From an uncultured SAR116 cluster alpha proteobacterium (GTDB taxonomy: Bacteria > Pseudomonadota > Alphaproteobacteria > Puniceispirillales > Marisalimonadaceae), in assembly GCA_902623995.1 (NCBI GenBank), contig CACNWE010000011.1, positions 1 to 64,000 of the forward strand: DNA of 64,000 bases, written 5' to 3'. Position 1 is the stretch's first letter; each line of letters begins with the position of its first letter. The notes under the pieces were generated by a model. That model did no database searches. It saw only the letters and a list, made by a program, of their open reading frames with translations, and was not told the origin of the DNA. Below, one piece after another: positions 27,004 to 36,128 of this stretch. A program made the translations under genes and the position numbers.

Positions 27004-28059
27004 TTATATTTTACCTAATTTTAGGTGTATAATTTCATTTTTTGAACCAAGTCTTATTTTTGGTCCCCAGCATGCTGCACCTGAACTTACATATAGGTTT
27101 GAGTTATTCATACTATATAAACCATAGATAAATTTGAATTTTAATTTAACTATAAAGTTAAAAGGAAATATTTGTCCATTGTGAGTATGACCTGATAACA
27201 TAAGATGATTTTTGCAATTTAATTTTTGCCAAATATCCGGTTTATGACAGACAACTAAATTGAATAAATTATCATCACAAAGCTTGTTTGCAAAATCAAT
27301 TTTTGATTTTTCAGTCTGGTTATCATCAATTCCAATCAGATTAATATTTTCAATTTGTATCTTTGTGTTTTTTAAATGTTTAATATTAAAGGATGAAAGT
27401 TGACTCATTTTATTTTGAGGATCTTTTAAGTAATATTCATGATTACCACTAACAAAATATATTGGTTTGTTAATTTCATTTAGAATATTTAGATCTTTAA
27501 AATTAAAAGAACTAGAGTCGATCAAATCTCCACCAACCAATAAAAAATCAAAATTAATTTTTTTAATTTTTTTTATAATTTTTACTAAGTGGTTTGTGTT
27601 GTTACTTCCTAGATGAACATCACTTATAAATAATACTTGATAGTTTTTTAGTATATTTGGTGATTTTATATCTACTTTTTTTATATTTATGGTTCTTGCA
27701 TTATATGAACCAAATAAATAAATCAAAATTATTAAAATTAGGGAAATTATTCCGATAAAGAATGTGTTGAATTGTAAAATATAATTAGAAGAAACACATA
27801 TTGATACTACCATAAAACTAATAAAACCAATCCCTAAACCCTCATAAACAAAAAATTTTAATGGTTTAAAAGTATTATGTGATCTTAAATAGTACAAAAT
27901 TAAAATATAAAAAATTATAGTATTTATTAAAGAATATTGAAATGATTGTGTTTGATTAAACAGTAATTCATTTAATGTTTCGAATGGGAAAATATAAAAT
28001 AGATACGTAATTATTAATAAAATAAAATAAAATAAAAACCTGTAGATATTTTTATTCAT
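27004..28059 (-). CDS. Membrane-anchored metallophosphoesterase
   Basis: This protein of about 351 residues has four N-terminal membrane helices (roughly 1-135) followed by a calcineurin-like domain with ISDVHLGS, GGDLID, SGNHEYY, CHKPDI and SGHTHNGQ, the full di-metal set of the YkuE-like family. A TTG 24 bases upstream would overlap the photolyase stop; the ATG at 28059, one base after that stop, is preferred. Family members act on phosphodiesters or lipid-linked phosphates such as UDP-diacylglucosamine; the substrate here is unknown. It is cotranscribed with the photolyase. Confidence 0.85.
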   Translation of the reverse strand: MNKNIYRFLFYFILLIITYLFYIFPFETLNELLFNQTQSFQYSLINTIIFYILILYYLRSHNTFKPLKFFVYEGLGIGFISFMVVSICVSSNYILQFNTFFIGIISLILIILIYLFGSYNARTINIKKVDIKSPNILKNYQVLFISDVHLGSNNTNHLVKIIKKIKKINFDFLLVGGDLIDSSSFNFKDLNILNEINKPIYFVSGNHEYYLKDPQNKMSQLSSFNIKHLKNTKIQIENINLIGIDDNQTEKSKIDFANKLCDDNLFNLVVCHKPDIWQKLNCKNHLMLSGHTHNGQIFPFNFIVKLKFKFIYGLYSMNNSNLYVSSGAACWGPKIRLGSKNEIIHLKLGKI

Positions 28060-28060
28060 T

Positions 28061-29503
28061 TTAAGGTTGTTTAGTTTTTGCAAACGCGTCTAAAGCAGTT
28101 TGTCTTGAACTTTTAATTTCAACAATAGGTTTTGGATAATTTTTACCTAGTTCAACTCCTGCTTTTTCCAAAATTCCAAAGGGTGCCTCCCATGGATTAA
28201 ACAAGTATTTGTTTGGAACTAAATTCAATTCTGGCACATATTTTCTAGTATACTCGCCATTAGGGTCAAATTTAATGCCTTGTGTGACAGGATTAAAAAT
28301 TCTAAAATATGGTGCAGCATCAGCACCACACCCAGCTACCCATTGCCAACTTGCACTATTGCTTGCTAAATCAGCATCAACTAAACAATCCCAAAACCAT
28401 CTTTCACCTTCATGCCAATGTGTAAGTAAATTTTTCACTAAAAAAGAACCAACTATCATTCTAAGTCGATTATGCATATATCCTGTAGACCACAGCTCTC
28501 TCATTCCTGCATCCACGATAGGATACCCAGTTTGACCAGTTTTCCATGCTAAAAGATGTTCTGAGTTATCAATCCAAGGAAAATTATCAAATTTTGTTTG
28601 TAAATTTTTTTTTGGTAATTCTGGGTAATAATACAATAAATAATTTGAAAATTCTCTCCATCCTATTTCAGATAAAAAAACATCCGTATCTTGTTGATGT
28701 TTTAATCCCATTTGATTTAGGTCTTTAACGGCATGCCACACTGTGTTTGGAGAAACTTCGCCCCAATGTAAATGTGGAGAAAGTCTAGATACATTTTTCT
28801 TATTTGGAAAATTTCTACCTTCCTTGTATCCATCTAATTCATTATTAATAAATTGATTTAATCTGGTAGTTGCAGCCTTTTCTCCGATAGACCAATTTTC
28901 CATTATTTTATTTTTCCAATTATGTCTTGGTAGTAAGTTTAATTCATCAATTTTTAAGCTTTTTAAATTTTTAACCTCGGCGTAATCAATAATTTTTGGT
29001 TTTTCAAAAGGTCTTCTTGGTTCTGTTGAGTTTAAACAACCCCTTCTAAAATAAGGAGTAAAAACTTTATAATTTGTTTTATCATCTTTAAGTATATCCC
29101 ATGGTTCCCATAGGAGTGAGCTATTATAAGAGTATGTATCTATTTCTAATTTTTTTAAATTTGTTTTTATTTTTTTATCTCTAGAAATAACCCACGGTTC
29201 ATAAACTCTGTTCCAATATATTTTTTTTATTGATTCTAATTGACATATCTTGACTAAAATTTCTTCTGGATTACCTTTAGCAATTATCAATTTATTCTGA
29301 AATTCTTTATCAAGCTCTTTTAATGATTGGTGAAGCCAAACTCTTCCGGCTTGTCCAATTTTATGATCGTCAGAGTTAACATCATCGAGAATATATATTG
29401 GAATTATTGGACCATTTTTTACAGATTCAATTAATGCAGGATTATCGTGTAATCTTAAATCTTGTCTTATCCAATATAAACTGACGTTTTCATTCATTAT
29501 CAT
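28061..29503 (-). CDS. phrB: Deoxyribodipyrimidine photolyase
   Basis: This 480-residue FAD photolyase has an N-terminal antenna domain beginning YWIRQDLRLHDNPAL and a C-terminal catalytic domain with GWREFSNYLLY, GMRELWSTGYMHNRLRM and the DADLASNSASWQWVAG segment that contacts FAD and the lesion. The length and motifs fit class I CPD photolyases rather than cryptochromes. It uses blue light to split pyrimidine dimers, a fitting trait for a surface-ocean cell. It diverges from a CaiB-type gene across 139 bases holding a 12-base inverted repeat, and is followed directly by a membrane phosphoesterase. Confidence 0.93.
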   Translation of the reverse strand: MIMNENVSLYWIRQDLRLHDNPALIESVKNGPIIPIYILDDVNSDDHKIGQAGRVWLHQSLKELDKEFQNKLIIAKGNPEEILVKICQLESIKKIYWNRVYEPWVISRDKKIKTNLKKLEIDTYSYNSSLLWEPWDILKDDKTNYKVFTPYFRRGCLNSTEPRRPFEKPKIIDYAEVKNLKSLKIDELNLLPRHNWKNKIMENWSIGEKAATTRLNQFINNELDGYKEGRNFPNKKNVSRLSPHLHWGEVSPNTVWHAVKDLNQMGLKHQQDTDVFLSEIGWREFSNYLLYYYPELPKKNLQTKFDNFPWIDNSEHLLAWKTGQTGYPIVDAGMRELWSTGYMHNRLRMIVGSFLVKNLLTHWHEGERWFWDCLVDADLASNSASWQWVAGCGADAAPYFRIFNPVTQGIKFDPNGEYTRKYVPELNLVPNKYLFNPWEAPFGILEKAGVELGKNYPKPIVEIKSSRQTALDAFAKTKQP

Positions 29504-29536
29504 CTACTTCTTGAAATTGTAAAATATAATTTGTCT

Positions 29537-29606
29537 TATTGATAAATTAAATTAATGATTTGGTTTGTAGTTAAATATTTGGTGTTTTTTTTACAATTTA
29601 TCAATA
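29537..29606. repeat. 12-base inverted repeat between phrB and CoA-transferase
   Basis: TATTGATAAATT (29537-29548) is matched perfectly by its reverse complement AATTTATCAATA (29595-29606), 46 bases apart. The two arms flank the middle of the divergent intergenic region. Arms this far apart suggest two binding sites in opposite orientation rather than an RNA hairpin. Confidence 0.45.
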
Positions 29607-29642
29607 GATTAATATTAAAAATTTTGTTTAGAGAGAAATTCC

Positions 29643-30833
29643 ATGTCATATCAAAAACCATTTAAAGGTCTTAAAGTTATTGATTTTTCTCAAGGCGTAG
29701 CCGGTCCATATTGCGGCATGCTTTTAGCTCAACATGGAGCAGAGGTAATTAAAGTAGAGCCCAAAGATGGTGATTGGGCAAGAAATCTTGGACAAGAGTA
29801 TGGTGAGCACTCTGCTTTTTCAGTAGCTGCAAATTTAGGTAAAAAAAGTATTATAGTTGATTTAAAGAATACAAAAAGTCAACCTATTTTAGATACAATT
29901 ATTAAACAATCCGACATTTTTATTGAAGGTTTCAGACCAGGTGTAATTAAACGGCTTGGCTATGATTATGATAGGTTAAAAAAAATAAATCCAAAGTTGA
30001 TTTATTTGTCTATATCAGGCTTTGGACAAAATGGCCCTATGAGTCACAAACCTGCTATGGACCCTGTCCTTCAGGCTTTTACAGGTTTTATGGCAGAAAA
30101 CAAAGGCCCAGATAATATTCCTCATAGAACACCTGTTATAATATTTGATATGACTACGGCCTTATACGCAACTCAGTTAATATCAACATCATTATATGCG
30201 AGAATAAATGAAAAGTTTGGAAGAAAGATAGAAATAAGTCTAATGGAAGCAGCAGCAGCAATGCAATCAATAAGACTTATGAGTGGGTATATGGAAGGGC
30301 CTTATACTCACGCTTCATCTCCATCTGGTACATTCAAAACAAAAGATGGTTGGATACAAATTATAGTTGTAAAAAATCATGAATTTATTAAATTTTGTAA
30401 TGCTGTTGGTTGGAAAAAATTCATCAAAGATAAGCGTTTTGAAAATAATTCTGAAAGAAGAAAACATGAAGCAATTCTTTCAAGAGAAGTTCAGAAACTA
30501 TTCATTAAAGAAAAAACAGATTATTGGAAAAATTTACTTAATAAGTACGAAGTTCAAAATGAAAAGGTTCAAGACTACAGAGATTTTATAGAAAGTGATC
30601 AAACAAAAGCAATAGACTTAATCTCTTGGTTAAAGCAACCAACAACTGAACAAATATGGCCAGTTCCAAACATCCCTGGAATGCCTAGATTTGTAGATAA
30701 TGACATACTATCTAAAGCACCATCTTTAGGGCAACATACAGAAGAAATACTTATATCTTTGGGTTATTCAAATAATCAAATAAAAGAACTGATTAATGAA
30801 GGAGTGATAAGGAAATCTATATTATGCCAGTAA
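29643..30833 (+). CDS. CaiB/BaiF-type (family III) CoA-transferase
   Basis: This 396-residue protein begins GLKVIDFSQGVAGPYCGMLL and contains GAEVIKVEP and SGFGQNGP, hallmarks of the family III CoA-transferases (formyl-CoA transferase, CaiB, bile-acid enzymes). The catalytic aspartate is probably the one in MDPVLQAF. It should swap CoA between carboxylic acids by a covalent aspartyl-CoA. The donor and acceptor cannot be told. A good ribosome site (GAGAGAA) precedes the ATG. Its last codons overlap a small antisense ORF. Confidence 0.9.
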   Translation: MSYQKPFKGLKVIDFSQGVAGPYCGMLLAQHGAEVIKVEPKDGDWARNLGQEYGEHSAFSVAANLGKKSIIVDLKNTKSQPILDTIIKQSDIFIEGFRPGVIKRLGYDYDRLKKINPKLIYLSISGFGQNGPMSHKPAMDPVLQAFTGFMAENKGPDNIPHRTPVIIFDMTTALYATQLISTSLYARINEKFGRKIEISLMEAAAAMQSIRLMSGYMEGPYTHASSPSGTFKTKDGWIQIIVVKNHEFIKFCNAVGWKKFIKDKRFENNSERRKHEAILSREVQKLFIKEKTDYWKNLLNKYEVQNEKVQDYRDFIESDQTKAIDLISWLKQPTTEQIWPVPNIPGMPRFVDNDILSKAPSLGQHTEEILISLGYSNNQIKELINEGVIRKSILCQ

Positions 30834-30921
30834 TAGTAAATAGCAGTGGAAAGAAAAGAATTACTGCTAGTATGGTTTCTGATTTTAAACTTTCAGTAAA
30901 TGTGTATTCGTCTTTACTCAT
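30817..30921 (-). CDS. Predicted 34-residue single-pass microprotein
   Basis: A short ORF begins at an ATG preceded by an A-run and GAGGA at optimal spacing. It encodes an acidic/polar N-terminus (MSKDEYTFTESLKSE) followed by one hydrophobic helix (TILAVILFFPLLFTITGII) and a TAG stop. It overlaps the CoA-transferase end by 17 bases on the opposite strand. The charge pattern and single helix resemble small accessory subunits of respiratory or transport complexes, but no family is recognised. Confidence 0.5.
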   Translation of the reverse strand: MSKDEYTFTESLKSETILAVILFFPLLFTITGII

Positions 30922-31017
30922 AAAATGTCCTCTTTTTTTTTAATACTTTATTTTTTTTTTAATAGAATTCAAGTATTTTTAAATTTATTATAAATAAATT
31001 TATAATAGGGGATTATA

Positions 31018-31140
31018 ATGGCTTTTATATTTGGAATAATAATTGCTGCTCTAGTTTTTTTCTTTTCAAATGAAATTCAAGAAATTATGATCTCCACCGG
31101 TTTAAGAGATTATTTGGTATATTGGCTTCAGTCTTGGTAA
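31018..31140 (+). CDS. Predicted 40-residue membrane microprotein
   Basis: An ATG with AGGGGA six bases upstream starts a 40-residue ORF: a hydrophobic helix (AFIFGIIIAALVFFF), a short polar stretch (SNEIQEIM), then an aromatic C-terminal segment ending YLVYWLQSW. It is divergent to the 34-residue ORF and lies 91 bases before the GMC gene. Function unknown; the strong ribosome site supports expression. Confidence 0.55.
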   Translation: MAFIFGIIIAALVFFFSNEIQEIMISTGLRDYLVYWLQSW

Positions 31141-31231
31141 TTAGATGACACTTTTCTAATTGTATAAAATTTAGCTTTAACTATTATCAACTAATAAACA
31201 TAACTTAAATTTTCTAATTTGGGTAACTTTA

Positions 31232-32872
31232 ATGGCAGATAATTTTGATTACATTATAGTCGGTGCAGGATCTTCTGGTTGCGTTTTGGCTAATAGGCTG
31301 AGTGCTAATCGTAAAAATTCAGTATGTGTATTGGAAGCAGGACCGCCTGACTGGAATCCATTTATACATATACCTGCGGGTTTTATGAAAACTCTTGTTA
31401 ATCCAAATGTAAATTGGTTATTTAAATCTGAACCTTGTTGGGGAACAGATGGAAGAGTAATAGACATTCCAAGAGGTAAAACATTAGGTGGATCAAGTTC
31501 AATAAATGGTATGGTTTTCAATAGAGGACAAAACCTAGATTTTGATGTTTGGGCTCAAAAGGGTAATAAAGGTTGGGGTTATTCAGATTTACTTCCATAT
31601 TTTAAAAAATATGAAAAAAGACTGGGTGATTTTGATGACGTTTATCGAGGAACACAAGGCGAATTGCCAATCACAGATCTTGAATATAGAGATCCCTTAT
31701 GTGAAGCATTTATCAAAAGTGCTATAGAACAAGGAATTCCACTTAATAAAGATTACAATGGGAAATTGCAAGAAGGTGTTTCTTACGTACAACGTACTAC
31801 TAGAGGTAGATTTAGAGTAAGTGCTGCAAAAGCATTTTTGAAACCAGCCAAGTCCAGAAAAAATCTCCAAATAATAACCAACGCATTCGTCACAAAAATT
31901 AACTTTAATAATAAAACAGCAATTGGTGTTGAATATTTAATAGGAGGAAGAGGAGGAAAAAAGATTAACCTTAAAGCAAATAAGGAAATAATATTGTCGT
32001 CTGGTGTTATAAAATCACCTCATATTCTACATATGTCGGGTGTTGGTCCCGTTGAAGATCTTAAAAAACTTGGAATAGATGTCATTCATGATCTTAAAGG
32101 TGTTGGAATGAACTTAAGAGACCATTTTGCTCCTAGATTAACTGCAAGAGCTAAAAATGTTGAAACAGTAAATGAAAAATCAAGAGGGTTTAAACTTCTA
32201 AAAGAAATTGGAAAATATATAATAGGTAAACAATCTATAGTAAATTTAAGTCCTACGTTAGTATATTGTTTCTGGCATTCTAATGAAGAAATAAGAAATC
32301 ATGATCTTCAAATGACTTTTACTCCAGCATCATACAAAGAAGGTGTTCAATCGACCTTAGATACTGAACCTGGATTTACGGTTACCGCGTGGCAACAAAG
32401 ACCTGAATCACTTGGTTGGATAAAATCAAAAACAAATGACCCATTCGACGCTCCATTAATTCAACCTAATTACTTGGATGCTGAAGAAGATAAGAGGGTA
32501 GTTGTTGCGGGATTAAAACTATCTAGAAGACTAATGCATTCTAAAGCTCTTTCACATTACTTTGATTATGAAGTTTACCCTGGAATTGAAAAACAATCAG
32601 ATGAAGAATTACTTCAAGTTGCAAGAGAAAGAGGAACTACAACCTATCATCAGATGGGAACATGTAGAATGGGTCCAAAAACTGACCCAACTGCAGTTGT
32701 TGATGATAATCTTAAAGTTTATGGTTTAAACAATCTTAGAGTTATTGACGCGTCAATTATGCCAACAATGTTATCTGCAAATTTACACTCTGGCGCCACA
32801 TTAATAGGAGAAAAAGGTTCTGATTTAGTACTTGGTAAAGACCCAATTGATCCAATAGTTTTAAATTATTAA
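31232..32872 (+). CDS. GMC-family FAD oxidoreductase (choline-dehydrogenase-like)
   Basis: This 546-residue flavoprotein has the dinucleotide motif DYIIVGAGSSGCVLANRLS, the GMC signature around TLGGSSSINGMVFNRG, and a C-terminal YHQMGTCRMG and NLHSGATLIGEKGSD with the active-site His-containing region. It should oxidise an alcohol group of a small organic substrate. It resembles choline/alcohol dehydrogenases in length, but substrate specificity is not visible. It is followed 24 bases later by yghU, suggesting an operon. Confidence 0.9.
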   Translation: MADNFDYIIVGAGSSGCVLANRLSANRKNSVCVLEAGPPDWNPFIHIPAGFMKTLVNPNVNWLFKSEPCWGTDGRVIDIPRGKTLGGSSSINGMVFNRGQNLDFDVWAQKGNKGWGYSDLLPYFKKYEKRLGDFDDVYRGTQGELPITDLEYRDPLCEAFIKSAIEQGIPLNKDYNGKLQEGVSYVQRTTRGRFRVSAAKAFLKPAKSRKNLQIITNAFVTKINFNNKTAIGVEYLIGGRGGKKINLKANKEIILSSGVIKSPHILHMSGVGPVEDLKKLGIDVIHDLKGVGMNLRDHFAPRLTARAKNVETVNEKSRGFKLLKEIGKYIIGKQSIVNLSPTLVYCFWHSNEEIRNHDLQMTFTPASYKEGVQSTLDTEPGFTVTAWQQRPESLGWIKSKTNDPFDAPLIQPNYLDAEEDKRVVVAGLKLSRRLMHSKALSHYFDYEVYPGIEKQSDEELLQVARERGTTTYHQMGTCRMGPKTDPTAVVDDNLKVYGLNNLRVIDASIMPTMLSANLHSGATLIGEKGSDLVLGKDPIDPIVLNY

Positions 32873-32896
32873 CTTAAATTTTATAAGAGGGAAAAA

Positions 32897-33772
32897 GTGG
32901 CAAAATCAGAAAAATATGTACCTCCCAAAAAATGGGAGTGGGATAAAGAAAATGGTGGAAAATTCGCCAACATTAACAGGCCAGTCTCAGGAAATACTCA
33001 TGAAAAAGATCTTCCAGTTGGTAAACATCCTTTTCAATTATATTCTCAAGGCACACCAAACGGTGTTAAAATTACTATTATGCTTGAAGAATTACTTGAT
33101 TTAGGAATTAAGGAAGCAGAATATGATGCATGGTTAATTAGAATAGGAAATGGAGATCAGTTTAGTTCTGGTTTTGTAGAAATTAATCCTAATTCTAAAA
33201 TACCTAGTCTTTTAGATAAATCTCGAGATCAGCCAGTAAAGATTTTTGAATCTGGGTCAATTTTATTATATTTAGCAGACAAATTTGATATTTTTATCCC
33301 TAAAAAATTTGAAGAAAGAACAGAATGTCTCAACTGGTTGTTTTGGCAAATGGCAAGTGCGCCTTATTTAGGAGGAGGTTTTGGTCATTTTTATGCTTAT
33401 GCTCCTGAAAAATATGAATATCCAATAAATCGATTTGCTATGGAAGTTAAAAGACAATTAGATGTTTTAGATAAATTATTATCTGATAAAAATTTTATTT
33501 GTTGTGAAGAATATACCATAGCTGATATAGCCATTTGGCCATGGTATGGAGCCTTAGTATTAGGAAGATTATATGATTCAGAAGAATTTTTGGATGTTAA
33601 AAAATATGAAAATGTATTGAAATGGGCAAGAAAAATTAACGAGAGAAAAGCTGTTAAAAGGGGAATTATGGTAAACAAGATCAAAGGAAAGTTGTCATCA
33701 CAACTTCATGAACGACATAGTTCATCTGACTTTATTAATAAAACTCAAGATAAGTTAGAAAAATTATCATAA
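32897..33772 (+). CDS. yghU: Glutathione-dependent disulfide-bond oxidoreductase YghU
   Basis: This 291-residue protein is close to E. coli YghU over its full length: FANINRPVSG near the start, THEKDLPVGKHP, GTPNGVKITIMLEELL, AWLIRIGNGDQFSSGFVE, NPNSKIPSL and ERKAVKRG with the QLHERHSSSDF tail. YghU binds two glutathiones and reduces disulfides. The start is GTG with an AGAGGG ribosome site. The adjacent GMC oxidase and the nearby FrnE and Gor genes make a thiol-rich neighbourhood. Confidence 0.93.
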   Translation: MAKSEKYVPPKKWEWDKENGGKFANINRPVSGNTHEKDLPVGKHPFQLYSQGTPNGVKITIMLEELLDLGIKEAEYDAWLIRIGNGDQFSSGFVEINPNSKIPSLLDKSRDQPVKIFESGSILLYLADKFDIFIPKKFEERTECLNWLFWQMASAPYLGGGFGHFYAYAPEKYEYPINRFAMEVKRQLDVLDKLLSDKNFICCEEYTIADIAIWPWYGALVLGRLYDSEEFLDVKKYENVLKWARKINERKAVKRGIMVNKIKGKLSSQLHERHSSSDFINKTQDKLEKLS

Positions 33773-33777
33773 ATTAT

Positions 33778-34536
33778 TTATAATTTTTCAATCCCGAGAT
33801 CTGCAATATATCTTCGATGCCATGTAGGGCTGATAGTTAATTCATTAATACATACATGCTTTGGCATTTGACACAAAAATACTATAGTTTGCCCTAAATC
33901 ATCTGGTTGAAGCATTTTATTTTTTTGTTCGCTAGAGAGCTTTTTTGGACGTTTGTCTAATATAGCTGTTGCAACTTCTCCTGGACACAATGCAGTAGCC
34001 CTAATACCAAGATTACAATATTTCATATTTATAGTTTCTGTCATAGCATTTAATGCATGTTTAGAAGAGGTATAAGACACACCTGACAACAAACTTACAT
34101 GATTTCCAGACCACGAAGATACGTTAATAATTAATCCATCCTTTTTTTCTTTCATAAGAGGTATGACTGCCTTACAGCAGTAAAATAAACCATTAATATT
34201 AGTTTGTATTACCTGATCCCACTCATTCTCATCTATATTGTCCCAGTCTCTTTTAAAAATATTTATTCCTGCACAATTTACTAAGATATCTACATGGCTA
34301 ACTTCTTTTTTTATTTCGCAAAAAATATTTTTAACATCTGATTTTTTAGAAACATCTACTGGTTTAATGATAGTGTTAGTTTTGCATCTGTCTTGAGTAT
34401 CTTGTAGAGAGTTTTTATTTCTACCTGATAAAATTACTTTCATACCAAGGTTAGACAATTTTATGGCAGCGTCACGTCCAATTCCTGATCCTGCACCAGT
34501 AATCCAGACTACTTTATTTTCCAAATTTCTTATCAC
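33778..34536 (-). CDS. Short-chain dehydrogenase/reductase
   Basis: This 252-residue SDR has TGAGSGIGRDAA, NCAG and the YTSSK catalytic pair. The residue pattern SGRNK after the second strand favours NADP. The C-terminal segment lacks the DGG typical of acyl-reductases and ends with PTWHRRYIADLG, as in YdfG/serine-dehydrogenase-like SDRs. It follows another SDR by 33 bases on the same strand, so the two may act in sequence. The substrate is unknown. Confidence 0.85.
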   Translation of the reverse strand: MIRNLENKVVWITGAGSGIGRDAAIKLSNLGMKVILSGRNKNSLQDTQDRCKTNTIIKPVDVSKKSDVKNIFCEIKKEVSHVDILVNCAGINIFKRDWDNIDENEWDQVIQTNINGLFYCCKAVIPLMKEKKDGLIINVSSWSGNHVSLLSGVSYTSSKHALNAMTETINMKYCNLGIRATALCPGEVATAILDKRPKKLSSEQKNKMLQPDDLGQTIVFLCQMPKHVCINELTISPTWHRRYIADLGIEKL

Positions 34537-34569
34537 TTGTATTTATTTTTCGTTTTTTTAATTATATAT

Positions 34570-35373
34570 CTATTGTGCAGTTAATCCTCCATCTACAACA
34601 AGACTCGATCCAGTCATAAAACTTGAGTTATCAGAGGATAGAAATAAAATTGTTTTGGCAACCTCATCAGCTGTTCCAAGACGACCAATAGGTGTCTGAT
34701 TAATGCCAGCTGAAACAGATTCCTCTATTGTCATCTCTGGGTTTTGACTAATTCTTGAATTATATACTTGTGTTCCCATGTCAGTTTCTATGATACCTGG
34801 GTGGACTTGATTAATTCTGATTGGAAATTTTTTTTTCCCAAAATATATAGCCATTGATTTTGTGAAAGTAGTTATACCGCCTTTTGTCATTGAATATAAT
34901 GGGTCAAGCTGAGAACCAACAAGGCCAGCTACAGAGCTAAGATTAATTATAGTACTTCCAAATTTTGTTTTTTTTCCTGCCTCAGTCAAAAAGGGTACTA
35001 AATATTTAGTACCAAGAAATACACCAGTTAAGTTAATAGATATAAGTCTCTGATATTCTTCTAGCGATACATTATCAATATCTTTACCAATCCAAATACC
35101 TGCATTGTTTACTAATATATCTATCAGGATTTTTTTATTTTTTAAAAAAGAAGAAAATTCAATCCATGAATTTTCGTCTGCAACATCTATTTGATAAAAA
35201 CTAACTTCAACATTTAGTTTAGCAATTTCTTTTTCGGTTTTTTGTCCATCGCCTTTGTTAATATCTAATATATGTATATTCGCTCCAGCATTAGCTAAGG
35301 CAATACAAACGCTTTTACCAATGCCTTTAGCGCCTCCTGTAACTATAGCGTTTTTGCCTCTTAAATCTTTCAA
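34570..35373 (-). CDS. Short-chain dehydrogenase/reductase
   Basis: This 267-residue classical SDR has TGGAKGIGKSV, NNAGIW, an SVAGLVGS serine region and YSMTK as the catalytic pair. The C-terminus SSFMTGSSLVVDGG is that of acyl/sugar-alcohol dehydrogenases. The ILDIN segment at the end of the second strand favours NAD. It begins a two-SDR unit and diverges from the FrnE-like gene over a very AT-rich gap with a 16-base perfect palindrome. Confidence 0.87.
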   Translation of the reverse strand: MKDLRGKNAIVTGGAKGIGKSVCIALANAGANIHILDINKGDGQKTEKEIAKLNVEVSFYQIDVADENSWIEFSSFLKNKKILIDILVNNAGIWIGKDIDNVSLEEYQRLISINLTGVFLGTKYLVPFLTEAGKKTKFGSTIINLSSVAGLVGSQLDPLYSMTKGGITTFTKSMAIYFGKKKFPIRINQVHPGIIETDMGTQVYNSRISQNPEMTIEESVSAGINQTPIGRLGTADEVAKTILFLSSDNSSFMTGSSLVVDGGLTAQ

Positions 35374-35400
35374 TTTAATTCCTTTATAAAAATTTTATTT

Positions 35401-35416
35401 TTATAATTAATTATAA
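35401..35416. repeat. 16-base perfect palindrome
   Basis: TTATAATTAATTATAA is its own reverse complement and lies 28-43 bases upstream of the SDR start in the divergent region. It is made of A and T only, in an AT-rich context, so chance is a real possibility. Confidence 0.3.
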
Positions 35417-35500
35417 TTATAATTTTTTTTATTATCAAATATACACTTTAATAATATACATTTAGTATATTATTTGTTTGTTAAATTTTGGGTGTGTTTA

Positions 35501-36115
35501 ATGAGTTCTCATAAATTAAAAGTTTTCACTGATTATGTATGTCCTTGGTGTTACCTTGGAGATTCAAGGGTTAAAAAATTAACAAATATATTTGATATAG
35601 ATATCGAAATAATTCATTTTCCATTACATCCTGACACCCCAAAAGAAGGTAAATCCCTATTAGATCTTTTTGGAACAAATCAAGAGGATATTGATAAAAA
35701 AAATCAAAATATGAAAAATTTAATGTCTAATGAAAATCTTCCTTATAGCAATAGAACTCATACATTTAATAGTAGACTAGCCCAAGAAATTGGCTCTTGG
35801 GCTCAATTTTTAGATAATAAAACATCAATTCATGACAATTTTTTTGAAGCGTATTTTGTAAAAGGATTAAATATTGGTTTAGAAAGTGTAATATTGGAAA
35901 TTGTAACAAAATCAGGTTTAGATGAAAATGAGGCTAATTATATAATAAAAAATCGAACTTTTAAAAGTTCAGTGGATAAAGATTGGCAAAAATCCAGAAC
36001 ATACGGTGTTACTGGAGTTCCTACTTACACATATAATAATCACAGTGTTGTTGGTGCGCAACCGATTGAAAACCTAATTGAATTTTTAAATCATTTTGGT
36101 GTTCCCAAATTATAA
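35501..36115 (+). CDS. DsbA/FrnE-type thiol oxidoreductase
   Basis: This 204-residue thioredoxin-fold protein has a CPWC active site (Cys14, Cys17) directly after the first strand (KVFTDYV), followed by a helical insertion and VTGVPTYTYN, the cis-proline loop. This is the FrnE/2-hydroxychromene-isomerase branch of the DsbA family. No signal peptide is present from the ATG used; a TTG nine codons earlier would add a short hydrophobic run but is less likely. It is probably cytosolic and links to glutathione chemistry. Confidence 0.85.
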   Translation: MSSHKLKVFTDYVCPWCYLGDSRVKKLTNIFDIDIEIIHFPLHPDTPKEGKSLLDLFGTNQEDIDKKNQNMKNLMSNENLPYSNRTHTFNSRLAQEIGSWAQFLDNKTSIHDNFFEAYFVKGLNIGLESVILEIVTKSGLDENEANYIIKNRTFKSSVDKDWQKSRTYGVTGVPTYTYNNHSVVGAQPIENLIEFLNHFGVPKL

Positions 36116-36128
36116 ATGTGATTTCAAT

